This document shows positions 1 to 14,743 of a stretch of 64,000 bases of DNA, in pieces (position 1 is the stretch's first letter; each line of letters opens with the position of its first letter). Source of the stretch: Paragyromitra xinjiangensis (Eukaryota > Ascomycota > Pezizomycetes > Pezizales > Discinaceae); contig JBCAMK010000010.1 in the NCBI GenBank assembly GCA_038503065.1, positions 620,001 through 684,000 of the forward strand, given 5' to 3'. Below the pieces are notes generated by a model, which did not search any database, was not told the origin of the DNA, and saw only the letters and a list, made by a program, of their open reading frames with translations. Both the position numbers and the translations under genes were made by a program.

Positions 1-477
1 TGGGGCTCTTCCAAGAGGCCGCGCTGCACCACCGGTTCTTGTCTCACGCGACGCACGGGCCCCCAACGTCTGTTTTGATTAGTTTCCGCACCACCCGTGC
101 CAAGAGGATAGCAGCTTGCTAAGGATTCAAGGTCTCGGGAGTGCGCCGAATTGAGGAACGGTTGGGTTTGACCCCACGAGGAATCAACGCCTCATATAGG
201 GAGAATGGACGCTTTCTCCGGTGGCACATTGATGCATTGTCCAATTGAGCGACCACAATCTGATCACAAAGTCTTAATAATGCCTATGCACAACCAACAA
301 GCAATAGTTGGGGGGGGGGGTAACAAAACGACAACAATCCAGACCCAAGGGGAAAAAAAGAAAAAGAGAAAAAGAAAAACACCTATGAATATGCATGATA
401 CAAAATGAAGGAATGAAGGGACCTCCCCCCAAAAAATATTTACAGTTGTGGCCAGGTCAGGCTTACATGTGAGATAG
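1..477. other. left-edge intergenic region
   Basis: No supported gene. The stretch lies downstream of the GDPD gene, which reads leftwards and stops at 478. It contains a run of eleven G at 310-320 and A-rich sequence at 349-380. A 67-codon open frame on the + strand has no recognisable features and runs through these low-complexity tracts. Confidence 0.6.
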
Positions 478-1963
478 TCAGGGAGTTAAATGCGGTTCCA
501 TCTTGAAGCCATAACGACACCGGAATAGATATGAGAAGATGTACGCCAGAAGCTGGTAACACATCAGCTCCAGCATTTCCCAATACGTCCATGGCTCCAT
601 CGAGCACTGTCCATCTAGATACTTTTCGCAGACGCTACAAGCGGGCTAAAGTTAGCGCAAGTGGTACCCCTCTATAGAATGGAGCCTTACGTACTCGAGA
701 AATTTGACGGGATCATCGGTGCAGACAGCTATGAAATCGGTTCGTTAGTTGGGGTTTCCGATTAGGTTTTAAGGTACCGGGCTTGTCATACCGTCGATCT
801 CGTGGCCTATTGTCCACTTCATGACTTTAACATCATTGACCGTCCATGTATAGATATCTCTGCCAGCTGCCCGGGCATCTTTCCGGAATTTCTCGCCTTT
901 AGGCCCGTCGAGGATGGCATACGATAGGTGAAAGGATACGTTTGGAAGTTTGAGGAATTCCCGCGCATAAGGCAGCGAATAGCCGATATGCTATACACCA
1001 TTAATTAATATCAATTCACTCGTAGAAGAGAAGAGAATTAGAGCAAACTTACCGTTATTGGAAATCCCGGTAAATACCTCTCACACAGCTGACTCTGTCA
1101 GCTCCCATTCGCCCCCCCACAAAACCTGCAAAAAGTGTAAATATCCTCACAGGTATAAAATTTAGCGTCCAACACCCCAAAACAACCCTATTCCCCCAAA
1201 ACTCCACCCCACCTCCTGCAGCACGTAGCGTCTCCCCCGTCAAGCGTATTATGTCTTCCGCGTTATTATCCACCTTGATATCCAGCAGCAGCCACATATC
1301 CTTCACAGCCGGCTGACACATAAACTCCAGCACTTCCCGCAGTGTCGGCATCGGTACATGGGGGGCTTCAAGCGTTCGCAGAGTCTGCAAGTATGAGCAG
1401 TCGAAATCAATGACTTTTCCTTCGGCACCGAAACATCGCTTTAGAGTCGCATCCTACAGTTGATGATGTTTAGTGAGCGACAGGTGATAATATGGGCTGA
1501 TTTAACATACGTGTGAGATCATGACCACACCATCTCGTGACAGGTGAAGGTCTGCCCAATAAATTCGTTAGCTTCGAGCCCTGAGCCTTGTTTTCCTTTG
1601 TCCATACCTGTCTCTATCGCGTGAGCACCAGCTTTGACAGCGCCTTCGAACGCCTTGATAGTGTTTTCAGGAAATTGTGCCTTGAACCTTCAAAGCGAAA
1701 GGATGCATCAGCGATCACAGTCAAATATTCAAGTTAATCAATAGTTATTGTAAAACTCACCCACGATGGGCTATAGCTTGTGGAAGTCGAAGACGTTCTG
1801 AATCCAGCACCGGAATCGCAAAGGTTCCTGCTCTGTAAGCATGCGCACAAGCACAACCAACAAATATCCAAGCAACAAGGAGGGAGGAGACAGAGGGTGG
1901 GAGGGATGTCATACCAAGCGACTTCTTCGAACTCAACAACGGTTGTGAATCCTCGTAGTTCAT
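478..1963 (-). CDS. PGC1: glycerophosphodiester phosphodiesterase family protein (phosphatidylglycerol phospholipase C type)
   Basis: GDPD-family TIM-barrel phosphodiesterase, closest in layout to yeast Pgc1, which cleaves phosphatidylglycerol to diacylglycerol and glycerol phosphate. Seen after splicing: AIAHRG then a PENT motif, an E-T-D-L-H-L-S-R-D-G-V block with MISHD (the metal and catalytic His/Glu/Asp positions), a D-x-K strand (LLLDIKVDN), and a late YTWTVND motif typical of the family C-terminal half. I join about eight exons. The ATG at 1963 gives a short hydrophilic N-terminus (SQPLLSSKK). An intron starting GTATGA in the first frame probably removes what otherwise reads as a hydrophobic segment. 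The last exon ends in PHLTP and TGA at 478-480. The family assignment is firm; the lipid substrate is inferred from the closest subfamily, and individual exon edges are approximate. Confidence 0.88.
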
Positions 1964-3383
1964 GACTCCTCCTCCCTTTCCTAGATTATGATATTATGAA
2001 ATTTTCGAGTCGAGAAGATAAAATAAAAGAAATAGATGTTTAAACAAAACGGGTAATAGCAGGTGCTAGATGGCAGGAATGAAAGAAAGAAACTAAAAAC
2101 AATTAACGATTCGCTGGTAGATAGGTACAAGCATTAACTTAAGTAGACCGTCTCTCAAACCCCCGCCGATCCACAAAGGTTCTCGAGTTAAATGAGGCGG
2201 CGCCCAGGATGCCAGGTCATACAAGATTTAACAATAGCTATGCACACTGCGGTAGCAGCGACTGGTTATGGTTTTGCGATGGAGCATGCGGTACTAGCCA
2301 GGTGTCGTTTCTGAAAATAATCGCAGAGCGGGAAAGCCACGCACGCACAGAGTGGAGAAAAGAAGAAATAAGGTGGATAATTAACGGCAACACACCATCC
2401 GGACACCACGGCACAGCAAAGGATGTAGCCAAACAATTAAATAATCCGGCTATATGAAGTTATGCTTCTGCAGCATGCCGTCGTTACCCCTCCCCCCCCA
2501 ACTTGTATTGTAACCACACATCTGTAACCTGTCCTTGACATTAATAGTTCGGCGCCGCCGCCTAAGATGAACAACAACAATAATAGATACCTGAGCAGAC
2601 GAGGAAGCTGTTGCGCGCGAAACACTGTGCGAATCGCCCTGCTGTTGCGCCGCGACGTTACTAAAGGGCTGCACCATCGTCTAATTCGGCCATTCGCCAT
2701 CTCTACTCGGGCGGTTGGGCCCGTCCCTGGTTTCACAATGGAGAAGGCTTGTTCTCGAACCGTCTCAAACACTTACAGTCTGGAACTTGTGTTGCTTGGC
2801 AGCTGGGGTTCAAACCCCTCGACTCTCCCGCCAGTTTGGAATTCCTGCGTGTAAGGATAGATGCACGCACCCTCGCTCAATCCTCGCTCAATCGCACAAT
2901 CATCATCCCGCAACTCTAATAAGCGGTGCGCTGGGCGGCCATCACCCTATTGGCTGAGGACCTGGCAGCTGTTGTGGATCCTTGTAGATCGTCAGATGGC
3001 TGAATCTGGTACCCAACACGCGAAATCATGCACGATCCTTCACCAGATCGCAACAAATCTTGGGTGAATTTTATTCCTTTTTCATCGCTGCGCCTCCACT
3101 AGGAGATGGGGAACCAAATCCCAGCCTGTCACATTTTCCCAAGAGCACCATCCTCTTGTGCCGCCCCATGACCGATGAGAAGAGGAAAGAAGGAAAAAAA
3201 AGCAAAACCAACGACTTATCCTGACATGGTTTTACAGGAAATCTGACACCTTTGACCCAGTAAAAACGAAAAGATACTGCACAACAACCTGGATTGGGAT
3301 TACTTTTTGTCTGCCCCGACCCTTATTCCAGGTTCTGCATGTCAACAACGCATCTAGTGGGATGTCAGTATGATCCGATTGTT
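1964..3383. other. intergenic region, no gene supported
   Basis: Upstream side of the GDPD gene and downstream side of the dehydrogenase gene. Short open frames occur on both strands at 2209-3067 but overlap each other, lack splice logic and match no family I recognise. A GGTTCAAACCCC motif near 2810 resembles a tRNA T-arm but has no acceptor-stem partner on either strand. Confidence 0.55.
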
Positions 3384-4881
<1,498 letters not shown>

Positions 4882-5264
4882 CTTGAGAGATAGAGTTTGT
4901 GTTTTTTTTTACGGATTAAAGCGGGGATTGTCTGTACTTATCAAGGGAGATGGGGAGAGATGGGAGAGAACAATGATGCTTCCTGCTGACGTAGGGTGGA
5001 GGAGGGGCTCTCTAGAATCTATAGGTGGGGCGGGGTTGGTTCGGCTGCGGGAGGGATGGTTCACGCTACACCTAACACGGGACCATGTTGATCCCCAAGG
5101 ATCTTATTTCTATTTCCTATTTCCAATAATTTTCTGTTGATTTCTAAGAAATTCTCCAGAAGCAGTAGTTTAGATTTACAAGGCATAGTTCGTATCTTAG
5201 GAGTTGTCGGTTTTAGCCTGTCTAGAACACGGTCCGTAACCGATAACCGAAAGACTACGTTCGA
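4882..5264. promoter_or_regulatory. promoter region of the formaldehyde-detoxification gene
   Basis: Spacer between the dehydrogenase start (4881, reading left) and the ABC transporter stop (5265). On the minus strand it carries a CT-rich leader (about 4940-4980) and CCCCGCCCCAC-type sequence near 5025-5045 that fits binding sites of C2H2 regulators (CreA/Msn2-like). Site identity is inferred from consensus only. Confidence 0.4.
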
Positions 5265-8200
5265 TTATTTCCCGTTTTCGTGCATACTCTTAGTAGCTAG
5301 TTCCAAAAGCTCTTCAAGCTCTCCACTCTTACGAGCTAGATTATACAGAGCGCCACCAGGTCGCTGAAGTAAATTGAACGGGGTATCACATCTGCACATC
5401 ACATCAGAAAACGGCTTCCCGCATGAAGAGGCACAGATATTGAGGCACGGGTTTTGGGACTCACTCCACTATCTCCCCGCCTTTCCCCATATTATCAAGA
5501 ACAATGATCCTGTCGAAGGACATCACAGTACCTATTTTCCCAATAGAGATCAACAAATATGTCGAGCTAAATCATTAAATAGAGGCTTACGTACGAAGTC
5601 TATGGGCTATTGTTATTATGGAAGAATCCGGGAAGCTAGTTCGTAGTGTCTCTTGGATTCTCTCATCTCTATAGGGTACGTTAGCAAAGAGTGTCTTGCA
5701 TAGCCTCACCCATCGTACGTGCTACTCACGTTTCCATGTCCGTTGAACTCGTAGCCTGTGTAGATACCGGAGTTAACTCGGTTTTCGGTTTTCGGGGAAG
5801 CATCGGAAGCGATATAATTCCAAGCCTTCTGATCCGCTGAGGCCTTGAAGCTAATGCTCCTGATGGCATCCAAACTCTAGGAACAGGGGACCATACCTCG
5901 TCTAGGATCACCAGCTTAGACCGCCTAACTAGTGCTCTGGCAAAAGCAAGTAATTGACGCTGCCCTTGGGAAAGGTTATCCCCGCCAGTTGTGACCAGTG
6001 AATCAAGCCCAATTTTTTTGGTCTTCGATATGGTTCTACTAGAAATGCTTTCTGTAGGAGACGTTGTGCCCGAAGTACTCGAAAGCCCACAAGCACTATT
6101 GTCTCCTATGCTAACTAATCCACTACCTTCTAAAGCCGCCTGGAGTTCTGTGTCATCAATTTCTCTGTAGGGGTCGAGGTTATCACGGATGGTTCCAGAG
6201 AACATAATAGGGTCTTGGGGGATGATACTAGCTGTGCATTAGCGCCAGAAATATAACGCGCACAGAACGCTTGAACACATACGTAATCCGCTGCCTTAAA
6301 GCTTCGAGGTTCACTTTTGTGATGTCTAATCCGTCGATGTCAATGCCTCCATTAGAGATCTCTGTAAAGCGTAATAAGCTCAACGCCAGACTGCTCTTTC
6401 CAGCACCGGTTCTCCCGACGATACCCACTCTCTCACATGGTTTAACTTCAAAGCTGACCTTGTTGAGTACCTCTGGACCATCTTTGGAATATTTGACGGA
6501 AAGATTGGTGACTTTAATACAGCCATCTATAGTAATATTAGCTTATAATTCACTGTAACGTACTAAAAGAATGAGTATAAGTTACGAGTAGGCCATGCTG
6601 CCGGAGGTTCATTTTCAGGAGTTGGCGCCGCCTGTATTGCGCGTGGTATTAGTGACAATCCTTCGATACGGGGGTATGGGAGAAGATACCTCTTGTTCAA
6701 GATTTATGTATTTATTGATGCGTTCGAAAGAATTGAGTTTCAATTGTACCTTAGATAAATTATTAGTACTGGCTTTCTCCTAGACCCATGTGTTCATTAT
6801 GTGTGGCGTACTGAATTAAAAACTCTATAGGAAGGATTATCAGTATGACTTCAAAAAAACCTGTAGGTCTTGTGGGTCAATGGGTCAAGTACCTGACTGC
6901 AGAGAGCACTGAGGAGGAAAATGCAAGACCTAGTCCACTTAGTACGCAGTCTATATGTGGGAACGAGGGTTGTAAATACAATTATTCATGCTAAACCCAA
7001 TTAGACCAGCAGAATAGCCTGTGGTACTGAGAGCAATGACACCAGCGGCTGCGCCCATCACCGCGCTGCAAGCAGTGGTCCTGATGGTCATCCACCGATT
7101 AAGAGCCACGAGAGTCCAGTGTCTAGTTCGATTAGTATGATGATATCTCATTGTTTAGGGGTTGGTATATACGCTTGGTTACAATCATCAATCTTCTTGA
7201 TGTTTTCATCAAGGAAGCGCTGTTGGCAGGAATAGGCGCGAATCGTCACTATACCAGCGATGGTATCTCCGAAATGCGAGTATAGGGGGGATGACTGAAC
7301 CGAGGATAACCTGTTGACGCTAATCTGGGTGCGAATGTAACTATAAATTGTTAGCTAGCCGTTTAAAAGATACGAGTGACATTAGTGTTTTCATAACTTA
7401 CCATTCACCGCAAGCTATCCCGACCACAAAAACAAATAAACTAGGAAGTAAGAAGGTCGGGATCAGGCCCGACATAATTGTGAGGCGGAAAAAAATGTCG
7501 AGTGTTTGATCGATGATAGCTTTTGCCATAGGAGCTAAACTCCAGTCGATGGAACTGTGTGTGTTAATCAAGGCTTCTAATTTCGGGGGTTTTGGCTAAG
7601 CAGAAACTCACTAGACGTCTGCCGAAAGGCGATTTATTATTCTTCCTAGGGGAGTAGTATCAAAAAATCGAATCGGTGAATACAACACTGACTTGACAAG
7701 CTTCTCGTGTATAAGCCTGGCTGCCCTAAAGATGAAGAAGTACCAGGCCGCCCAGATGGTAGTGCTTAGCAACGATGTTCCCAACATTATGGCTGTTACG
7801 CATGTGTTAGCTTGATAAAGCTACACGTAGAAATTTCAACTAATCTCATACCAGCGTACATTCCCTGTGAACATTAGTTAGAATTCCTAACACGACTAGG
7901 GATAGATTTGATAGCACTTACCAACCACCATTTAACGTTAACTTCTCCGGGTTTTGAGTATTGATCTGCGAGCGGTATCAGTAATAATGACGATATGACC
8001 TCTGATAATTCTACCTACCGGACCAAACACCGAGAAAGAAACTAAAACCGAGCCTGTGGTATCCTTTAGCAAGAGCATCTCGAAAAATCTCGGCAATAGG
8101 GGCAACATACTGTGCTAACTGATAAGTAACACTGAGTGCAGCCAACAAAAATATGATTGTGGGACCACCGAGGTACTTCACATACTGCCAGAGCAACTTG

Positions 8201-11200
8201 ATATCAACCCTACCCTTGGCACGATCTTCCTCGAGGACGAGTTTGGAAGACTTTTTCTCATTCACTTCCAGAACTGGTTTGTCGGTATCGGTTGGTGCCA
8301 AAGAAGCATCGGCTTCTTGGGCTAATCTATCTTGGTCGTCTGCACAACCCCCCGAATTTTTTAGAACTTGGATTGCATCGGCGGAAAGCGCTTGGGGAGC
8401 CCCATCTGAAATTATCTTGCCATCTGCAACGACTACAATTTTCTTTGCTGTTGACGAGACGAGTGATACACTATATTCCGTTAGACTAGAAGCGAAACGA
8501 AGCTATCGGGAAACGCATACTGATGGGTGACTAGAACGATTGTTCTACCAGCCAGAATGTCTCCCCTGATACATTTTTCGAAAACCAGTTTGCTAGTTCC
8601 TGCATCTAATGCCGAGAGTATATCATCAAGTAATAGGGTTTGTGCTGGGGAATAAGCAGCCTAAGGTCACCATAATCAGCGCTAAGTTTTGTAGATCCAT
8701 AGACAAAAAATCCTACTCTGGCTAAAGATATTCGAGCCTTCTGCCCACCGCTTAATGTTACGCCTACAGTTGTCAGTGGTTTTGAATAGTATAATTTTCC
8801 TGTCAGAGGTCTCACCCTTTTCGCCGATCTAGATGCAACGTGTTAATAAGTGTACGTATGCCCTTAGGAAGAATAAAAGTTGTTACCTCTGTAAGATCAC
8901 CATTCTCATATTTGTTTAAATCAGGTGATAAATCGCACGCTTCCAAAACGGTTTTGTACCTCCCTTCTTCGTATGGGGTTCCAAAAAGGATATTATCTCG
9001 GATTGTTTTGTTCTGGAGCCAAGAATTCTGAGCAACATAAGCAATCCCTTCATTTCGGGGGAGATACATTTCACCCTTCAGAAGCCGCATCTCTCCGAGG
9101 AGTCCAAGAAGAAATGAACTTTTACCTGATCCCACAGGACCAGAAATCACTGTAAGACCGCCGTAAACACAATCGACATTCAAATTTGAGAGCCTGAAAT
9201 TGTTATCCATGTCTGAACCAGGTGCAGTCCAGGATAACGTCGCATCTTTATAAGATGGTGCTTTCCTTGTAAGTTCGTTGGTTTGCTCAGTTGGGGTTAC
9301 CTCCTCAAGCTCCTCTTCAAGTAAGAATTTGTCGATACGGTCGAAAGACACAAAAGAGTTCAAAACACCCTTAATAGTAGCGTTGATCACACCTGCCGAA
9401 ATTAGTCAATTTCATTTTTATCCCAGGAAGGAGGAATATTGGTTGATATTATCTTACATACCGAATTGGCCCTGAAGAATAGTGAACAAGCTGCGGCGTG
9501 GACGGATAATCAGTAAAATATCTTATGAGATTTCCACGTAGAAATTCTGCCGGAAAAACCAAACCTAATTGATGTAAACAAAACACTTGTAGTCAAAGGC
9601 TGGCCCATGACTGTGGCATAGATACCGAAAGAAATAAGCTATTACGGTAAGTATCCTATCCCGGTTTGCCGACGGATGATACTCACCATAGGGATTGACG
9701 GCAACAAATACGATATAGTTGAATGCGCAAAACTAAATATTATAGTTAAGGCATTGATTCGTAGCTCAGCTTCTCTCTTTTCGCGGATCCGGGCTAGCCA
9801 TATCCTCTCCATCCCAAAGAACTTGATGATTCTGACAGAACTAAGTGCTTCTGTCTACAGGGATATATCTTCGTTAGAAAAATTTGAGATACCAACACAA
9901 TGAAGAGACTTACCATCAAACCAATTCTAGCATCTATAGCTTTTCGCTGTCTCTCCTGGAGTTTGACGAAATATTTTAACATCACACCAGGTACAATCAT
10001 TGATACGAGCATCAGAGCCTCGCCGACTAAACTAGCCCATCCTAAAAGATCATAAAGGACCATGCCAGCGATAATTATCTCTATTGGCCCTGCTGCAATA
10101 AGTTCAAGAAAACCACTGGACACATGTATTAGCATATCAGTATCTAAAACTAGAAATTTACTAATTGCATTTTATTCCCGCTCCTAGTCCCATATTTCCA
10201 CCATTCTCTCAGATGATCTGAGAAGGGCTTTGGTTGGGACTGGACATTAAATCATTATTTAAAGCGTTACCATACCTTGCATCTATCAACTGCGCCACAT
10301 CCATACTCATTAAGTTATTGATCTTCCCAGCTGCCGGTTGGACGCGATCTTTTTTTTCATCTTTTTTCGTAGTGTCTTTGTCATCCTTCTTGACGGCTTC
10401 GAAATCGGTTATTCTAATATTTAGGGTCTTTTGTAGAATACTCTGGGTGAGAGCTGCTTTTACGTGAATATTCAATCTGTAGGTATCTAGCATTAGTACC
10501 CCATGCTGGATCTATGAAGCTAGCCTTACCGGGTATATTGAAGGGCCCAACTCTGGCGGACTACGCCATTAGCTAAGGTCCCAAAAAACAACCCACAAAC
10601 ATACAACCAAGGTGTGACGGTAGGTTCTTCAGATCCCTCAACGTAGGCAAGTAGTTTTCGCATAGATAGAGGCCAGATAAACTAAAGAATCTATTAAGCG
10701 CCATAATGCTTTAGGGGAAATAAGGCCCTTTCATACCTGAAGGAGAGAAATCAGAAAGCTACAAACTGTAACGTAGATTAATTCGAATCTCATCAGCGAG
10801 AACAACGTCCAGAACATAGAAGATTTCTTGTTCTTGATGATTTTACTGCTCCACAACCTTGCGCCATCATAATCAGGAAGCTGTGGCAAGTCTTCGATTT
10901 CGATGTCTTTGCTAAAGCCCTTCCTAATGAGAGCTTCGATCCAGTAGAAGCTTACAAAGTAACTAAAGAGTGACGCAGTCTGCCAAAAATTATTAGCTTA
11001 TAATTTGGGGTAGCTTTTGTTACTTAGGATTTAATACCTGTTCTAGAGAAGCCTCGCTGTCTGAATATGGATCCACCGGATACCAGACTCTAGGAGTCGA
11101 AGCTGACAAAACACTAAAACACAAGGACAAGCCAAGACGTGTATAGACTCCCCACCCTTCTCTTGCCTGATACAGCTTTTCTGGGGGTGGGTGAACGAGC

Positions 11201-12002
11201 AACTTTGGCCATAAATCACGCTCACAAAGAAGAACAGGAAGAACGATACTTGCCGATGATACCAGGAAGAAGAGTGTTGGTCTATACGGTGTGGGGTAGA
11301 AGCGAAAGGCAAACAGAGCCAGAAGGAAGAACCAGTATGTCAATTCGATAGCTGCGCCAACGTCATCAGCAAAATAATCTCCAAATACATTTTCAGATAT
11401 TTAGAACCTTCTTCAATATAGTCTGCACCTCGAACGAGCCGCGATACAAACAGTACTGCGTCGACAACAATAGCTCCCAGAAGACACAACGCCTGGGCCC
11501 AGGCCAATTTCAAACGGGTCCCTGCATATGCAATTAGCCCCTGTTGTGTGAACTGCAACTGCTGAGACGTAGAGCCTCATCCCAAGATTGGTATGCATAT
11601 GCAGGGCAAGCTTTACCTGACAGGTCTTCAATTGGTGCTACAGAAGGTACCTCATCAGGCTCGTAAAGATTCAGAAATTCCCTCTTATTAACGACCTTAT
11701 AAGATCGGTACTGTTTTGGCGGGAAGAAAGAGACACCAGTGAAGATCCTCTGCAGCATTAAGTAGAAAATTGGAACTGCGATAGCGACGGCATAGATTAT
11801 AACTCGAATCATGCTTTCAAATTCGCTTCGCAATCAAATCAGCAGCTTGAATATTGGAGCGAAGAGTTAATAAAAGAATAGATCTTGAAACATACTATTC
11901 GTTGAAATCTGTTGACAAGGAAGCAGGAAATTCATGATCATGAAGCCCTAAGTTACTTCTTACGGAAACCGCCGTATCCTGGGCTCTGAAATAGCCGTAC
12001 AT
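5265..12002 (-). CDS. ABCC-family (MRP/Ybt1-like) full ABC transporter
   Basis: Full-length ABC exporter of the fungal ABCC group (vacuolar Ybt1/Vmr1/Bpt1 relatives that move conjugates and metal complexes). The order is an N-terminal extension with extra membrane segments (from MYGYF at 12002), TMD1, NBD1 with Walker A GPVGSGKS, Q-loop VAQNSW, signature LSGGQ and Walker B LLLDD, then TMD2 (GRIINRLSADVY, IRAYSCQQRF), and NBD2 with GRTGAGKS, signature LSQGQRQ, Walker B VILDE, D-loop ATSSTD and H-loop IAHRL. It ends ATKSMHENGK with TAA at 5265. More than twenty introns interrupt it. A 26-base microexon at 5730-5755 carries the D-loop. Looked at unspliced it seems broken, but every join I tried restored family sequence in frame, so I regard it as intact, roughly 1,450-1,600 residues. 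NBD1 has Asp where the catalytic Glu would sit, normal for ABCC proteins. The substrate is unknown. Confidence 0.9.
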
Positions 12003-13279
12003 GGCCGCTTTTGATAAACTAGGACTTAGGTTTCAATTCACAGCTTCTTGAGGTTGGAGTTTTGAAGAGCTTTCACACTTCTCATAAATTTCCCGAGGGT
12101 TTAAGATCTTTCCCCTTCACGTAATTCAGGGGGCGTCGCGAGGGAATGTAATTAGAAATCGCGGGTGACAGGGGTTCATCAATTCATTGAATGACATGTT
12201 CGTGTACCGTTTCCCCCGCCAACCGAGTAAAACTTTCGCGACCAATCAGAAGTAGGATTCTTGATGGCAAAATCCAAACAACCCAAAATGGGTTTTTCGA
12301 AAACTGCAAGAAAACTGTTATGACTCAAGATCAAAAAATTCGAAGGCAGCCAAGTTCTGGTGAATCATAAATGTTCCAATAACACCCACTGGGGTGAATT
12401 TTGCGAGAATTAGCCTTGAAACGCGTCACTTTGTTTTATATTGAAACCTCAAACCTCAACACTTCATGAATAGATGCACTGTTTACCTACAAGGGACTAA
12501 CCTTGCTGCAAAATCCATCTTGACATAAATTCTTCGTATTCCCGGGCGCATATAGATACCGAGGTTCCGCGGTATCCTCCGCTTCTGCATGATAAAATTC
12601 CCGGCCCATGGAAATAGGTTACCACGCAAAAAAAAAGGCCATATATTTCTTGTTTTATTAACAAGGCACACACCTCTTGAGGTACCTGCTACGAAGAGAA
12701 GAGACCGCATATTTAGGCTGCATTCGTTTGAGTGCAGGGAACCCATAGTTTGGAGGTGGGGGTAGACAGGTATAGACCTTGAAGGGCCAACAAGCTAGAT
12801 AAATTGTAGGAGAATGAAGTTCAGAAAAATATAAAGGTATACTAAAATGTGCAAGAACCCTTAGAGTTACTGTGGCAATAGTTAGAGCGACCTTACCTAG
12901 CTTTTGTTTTTCTCCTGGAGCATAACTTCGTCCTGCACTACTTTATTTCACCTCCAGCATCTCACATCTCATTCACAAATATCTCTTCTATATCCCGCAC
13001 ACCATTCCAATGTTGTTGACGTTGCAGGGTGCATAGAGAGATGGCCAGATTATGGAAATTAGCCCTTGCGAATATAATATCAACCTATACAGCTGCAGGC
13101 CGATGTAGGATAACGGTGGCCTTGTTCCTACCAGAAGACAATTGCTCTGTAGCTTCTATAAAAAAATTTGTGGACTTAAGATTTCTTTTAGCTAGACCCG
13201 GGATATTTTTCCTGCAACGTGGTTGTTTGTGGAACCTTTCCGGCTGAGTTTCAGCAGGCTCGTCCCCATCCCCTACTGT

Positions 13280-13311
13280 CTACGGTACGCAGCAAGCTGC
13301 GTGTATGTGGC
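13280..13311 (+). repeat. dispersed 32-base hairpin repeat, copy 1
   Basis: This 32-base segment is the reverse complement of 29914-29945 with a single mismatch. Its core ACGCAGC-AA-GCTGCGT is a short stem-loop. A non-coding hairpin repeated within one window points to a small dispersed element. Confidence 0.7.
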
Positions 13312-13605
13312 TGAGCACAAGACTAAAGGTTGAGTGGTCGGATACCATCCCGGAAATGTTGATGATTCCCGTCCGATTCTTCACCTAATCGATTTGTTTG
13401 GAGCTTCAGCTGTCCGTGAGTTTTTCCGAGGAGGTCACTAAACCGGGCAATAGATAGAGTGAGTGGCGAGTGAGGAACCGTGCCCTCACAGCCCTGCAAC
13501 CCCCCCAATAACCAGCTCCCGATTGAGATAGCGAGAAAGCTCACATCTGATTCTAGAGCTGGTAAACTTCGCTCATTCGTTGATACGTACTAACTCGGAA
13601 AAGTT

Positions 13606-13709
13606 GACGGTCACACAAGAGGTTGAGGTTGCCGCCTTGAGCAACGTGTCTTGAATTCTCCACCATTTTCTTGCTGGAAGGGGCAATTTCAACGTCTTGT
13701 GTGACCGTC
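13606..13709. mobile_element. MITE-like element with 28-base terminal inverted repeats
   Basis: The left end 13606-13633 (starting GACGGTCACACAAGA) and the right end 13682-13709 (its complement, ending TCTTGTGTGACCGTC) pair over 28 positions with three mismatches, the outer 15 being perfect. The 48-base centre has no coding capacity. Size, perfect outer ends and non-coding centre fit a miniature inverted-repeat transposable element or a stable hairpin relic. I see no clear target-site duplication in the immediate flanks, so the transposon reading is an inference. Confidence 0.6.
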
Positions 13710-14233
13710 CGCCCTCTTATACTCAATGCAGTATCTGCTCAAGGGTTCTGGTATCGCAGGGGATTGATCTCTCGTGTTGAGTATCCAGCTTTGTCTGTAT
13801 CCGTTCGTAGAGAACTTCATCAATCGTGGGATTGTCTAATCACCTGATCACCTCAAATTCAGTCACATTTGCCAAGATACGAAAATCAGCCGTTTAAATA
13901 CGCTTCCTGAAGGTTCGAGGCGTACGGTAACCGGAGATGTCCAAGCCAATGAGGTATGGAGGCGAAAATTAGGAGTAAAGCGTTTGGAAATTATTGAGGC
14001 TTAAACCGCCTGTATAGACCCAAGAGTCTTCTGGGCACAGTGGGCGAGTCACGTCCCTCAATATTTACAGCACTAATGCCGGGTCAGTAGCGAGTGATGC
14101 CTCGTGACCGAAGCAATGGTACTATATTGGGCTTAAGGCCCTGACGTTGGTAGGCAGGATGGAGTCACCTGGCCCTGATAATACATGTAGGTTAAGGCTG
14201 AAGAGTCACTAAATGCATGTAGCTTTCTAGTTC

Positions 14234-14249
14234 GGGGGGGGGGGGGGGG
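14234..14249 (+). repeat. poly-G tract (16 G)
   Basis: Uninterrupted run of G in intergenic DNA. Length may be unreliable in the assembly. Confidence 0.9.
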
Positions 14250-14743
14250 AAGATGTGCCAATGTCAACCAAACGACTCAGGCCCGCTATCTTGGTGGGGC
14301 ATAATTGGCTAAGGTTCGGAGGGGGGAATGTGATATATTAAGTGTTAGCAAGTACGTCATTAGGACATGTCGAGTCGCGAGCATTTGGGGAACGCGTCAG
14401 CGGAAGATAGCTGCCCCCCTGGCCTAAAGTTAGACGTGGTGCGTCCTTCGTCTTGGGAAAAGGCAAGCCTTGGATCGGTATATTTTTACTTAATAAGGCA
14501 AATGAGCAGGTTGCACCAACTGACTTAGCAAAAGGAATGACATCTAGTCAGGTGATCTAATGGAAAAACCAAGATCCAAATTACTCTATCCTCGGCCCAA
14601 AACACCTTCTTCGGCCTTCTATGGCCTGCCCTATCCTACAACCAAGAGAAAACGAAAGGATTCACTTTTTTAATGCCTCCCTGGTACATGACGCTAAAAA
14701 CTTAGGCTACCACAGGTTCAAACTCCCACGTTCCTCCGAGACA

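Larger units (their letters stand above)
12003..14743. other. gene-poor region with a MITE-like element and a hairpin repeat
   Basis: 2.7 kb between the ABC transporter start and the Gpi11 stop. No gene is supported; open frames are short and unspliced. It holds a 32-base hairpin sequence at 13280-13311 shared with 29914-29945, a short element with 28-base inverted ends at 13606-13709, and a run of sixteen G at 14234-14249. The part next to 12002 must contain the ABC transporter promoter, but I see no clear TATA box. Confidence 0.55.

Noticed and set aside
2800..2835. tRNA-like T-arm (GGTTCAAACCCC) in intergenic DNA
   Set aside because: No acceptor-stem partner 70-90 bases away on either strand and no anticodon arm; the T-stem itself has a wobble and a mismatch.
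5265..12002. ABC transporter as a degenerate pseudogene
   Set aside because: The apparent breaks all resolve into consensus introns that restore family motifs in frame, including the end of NBD2 and the C-terminus.
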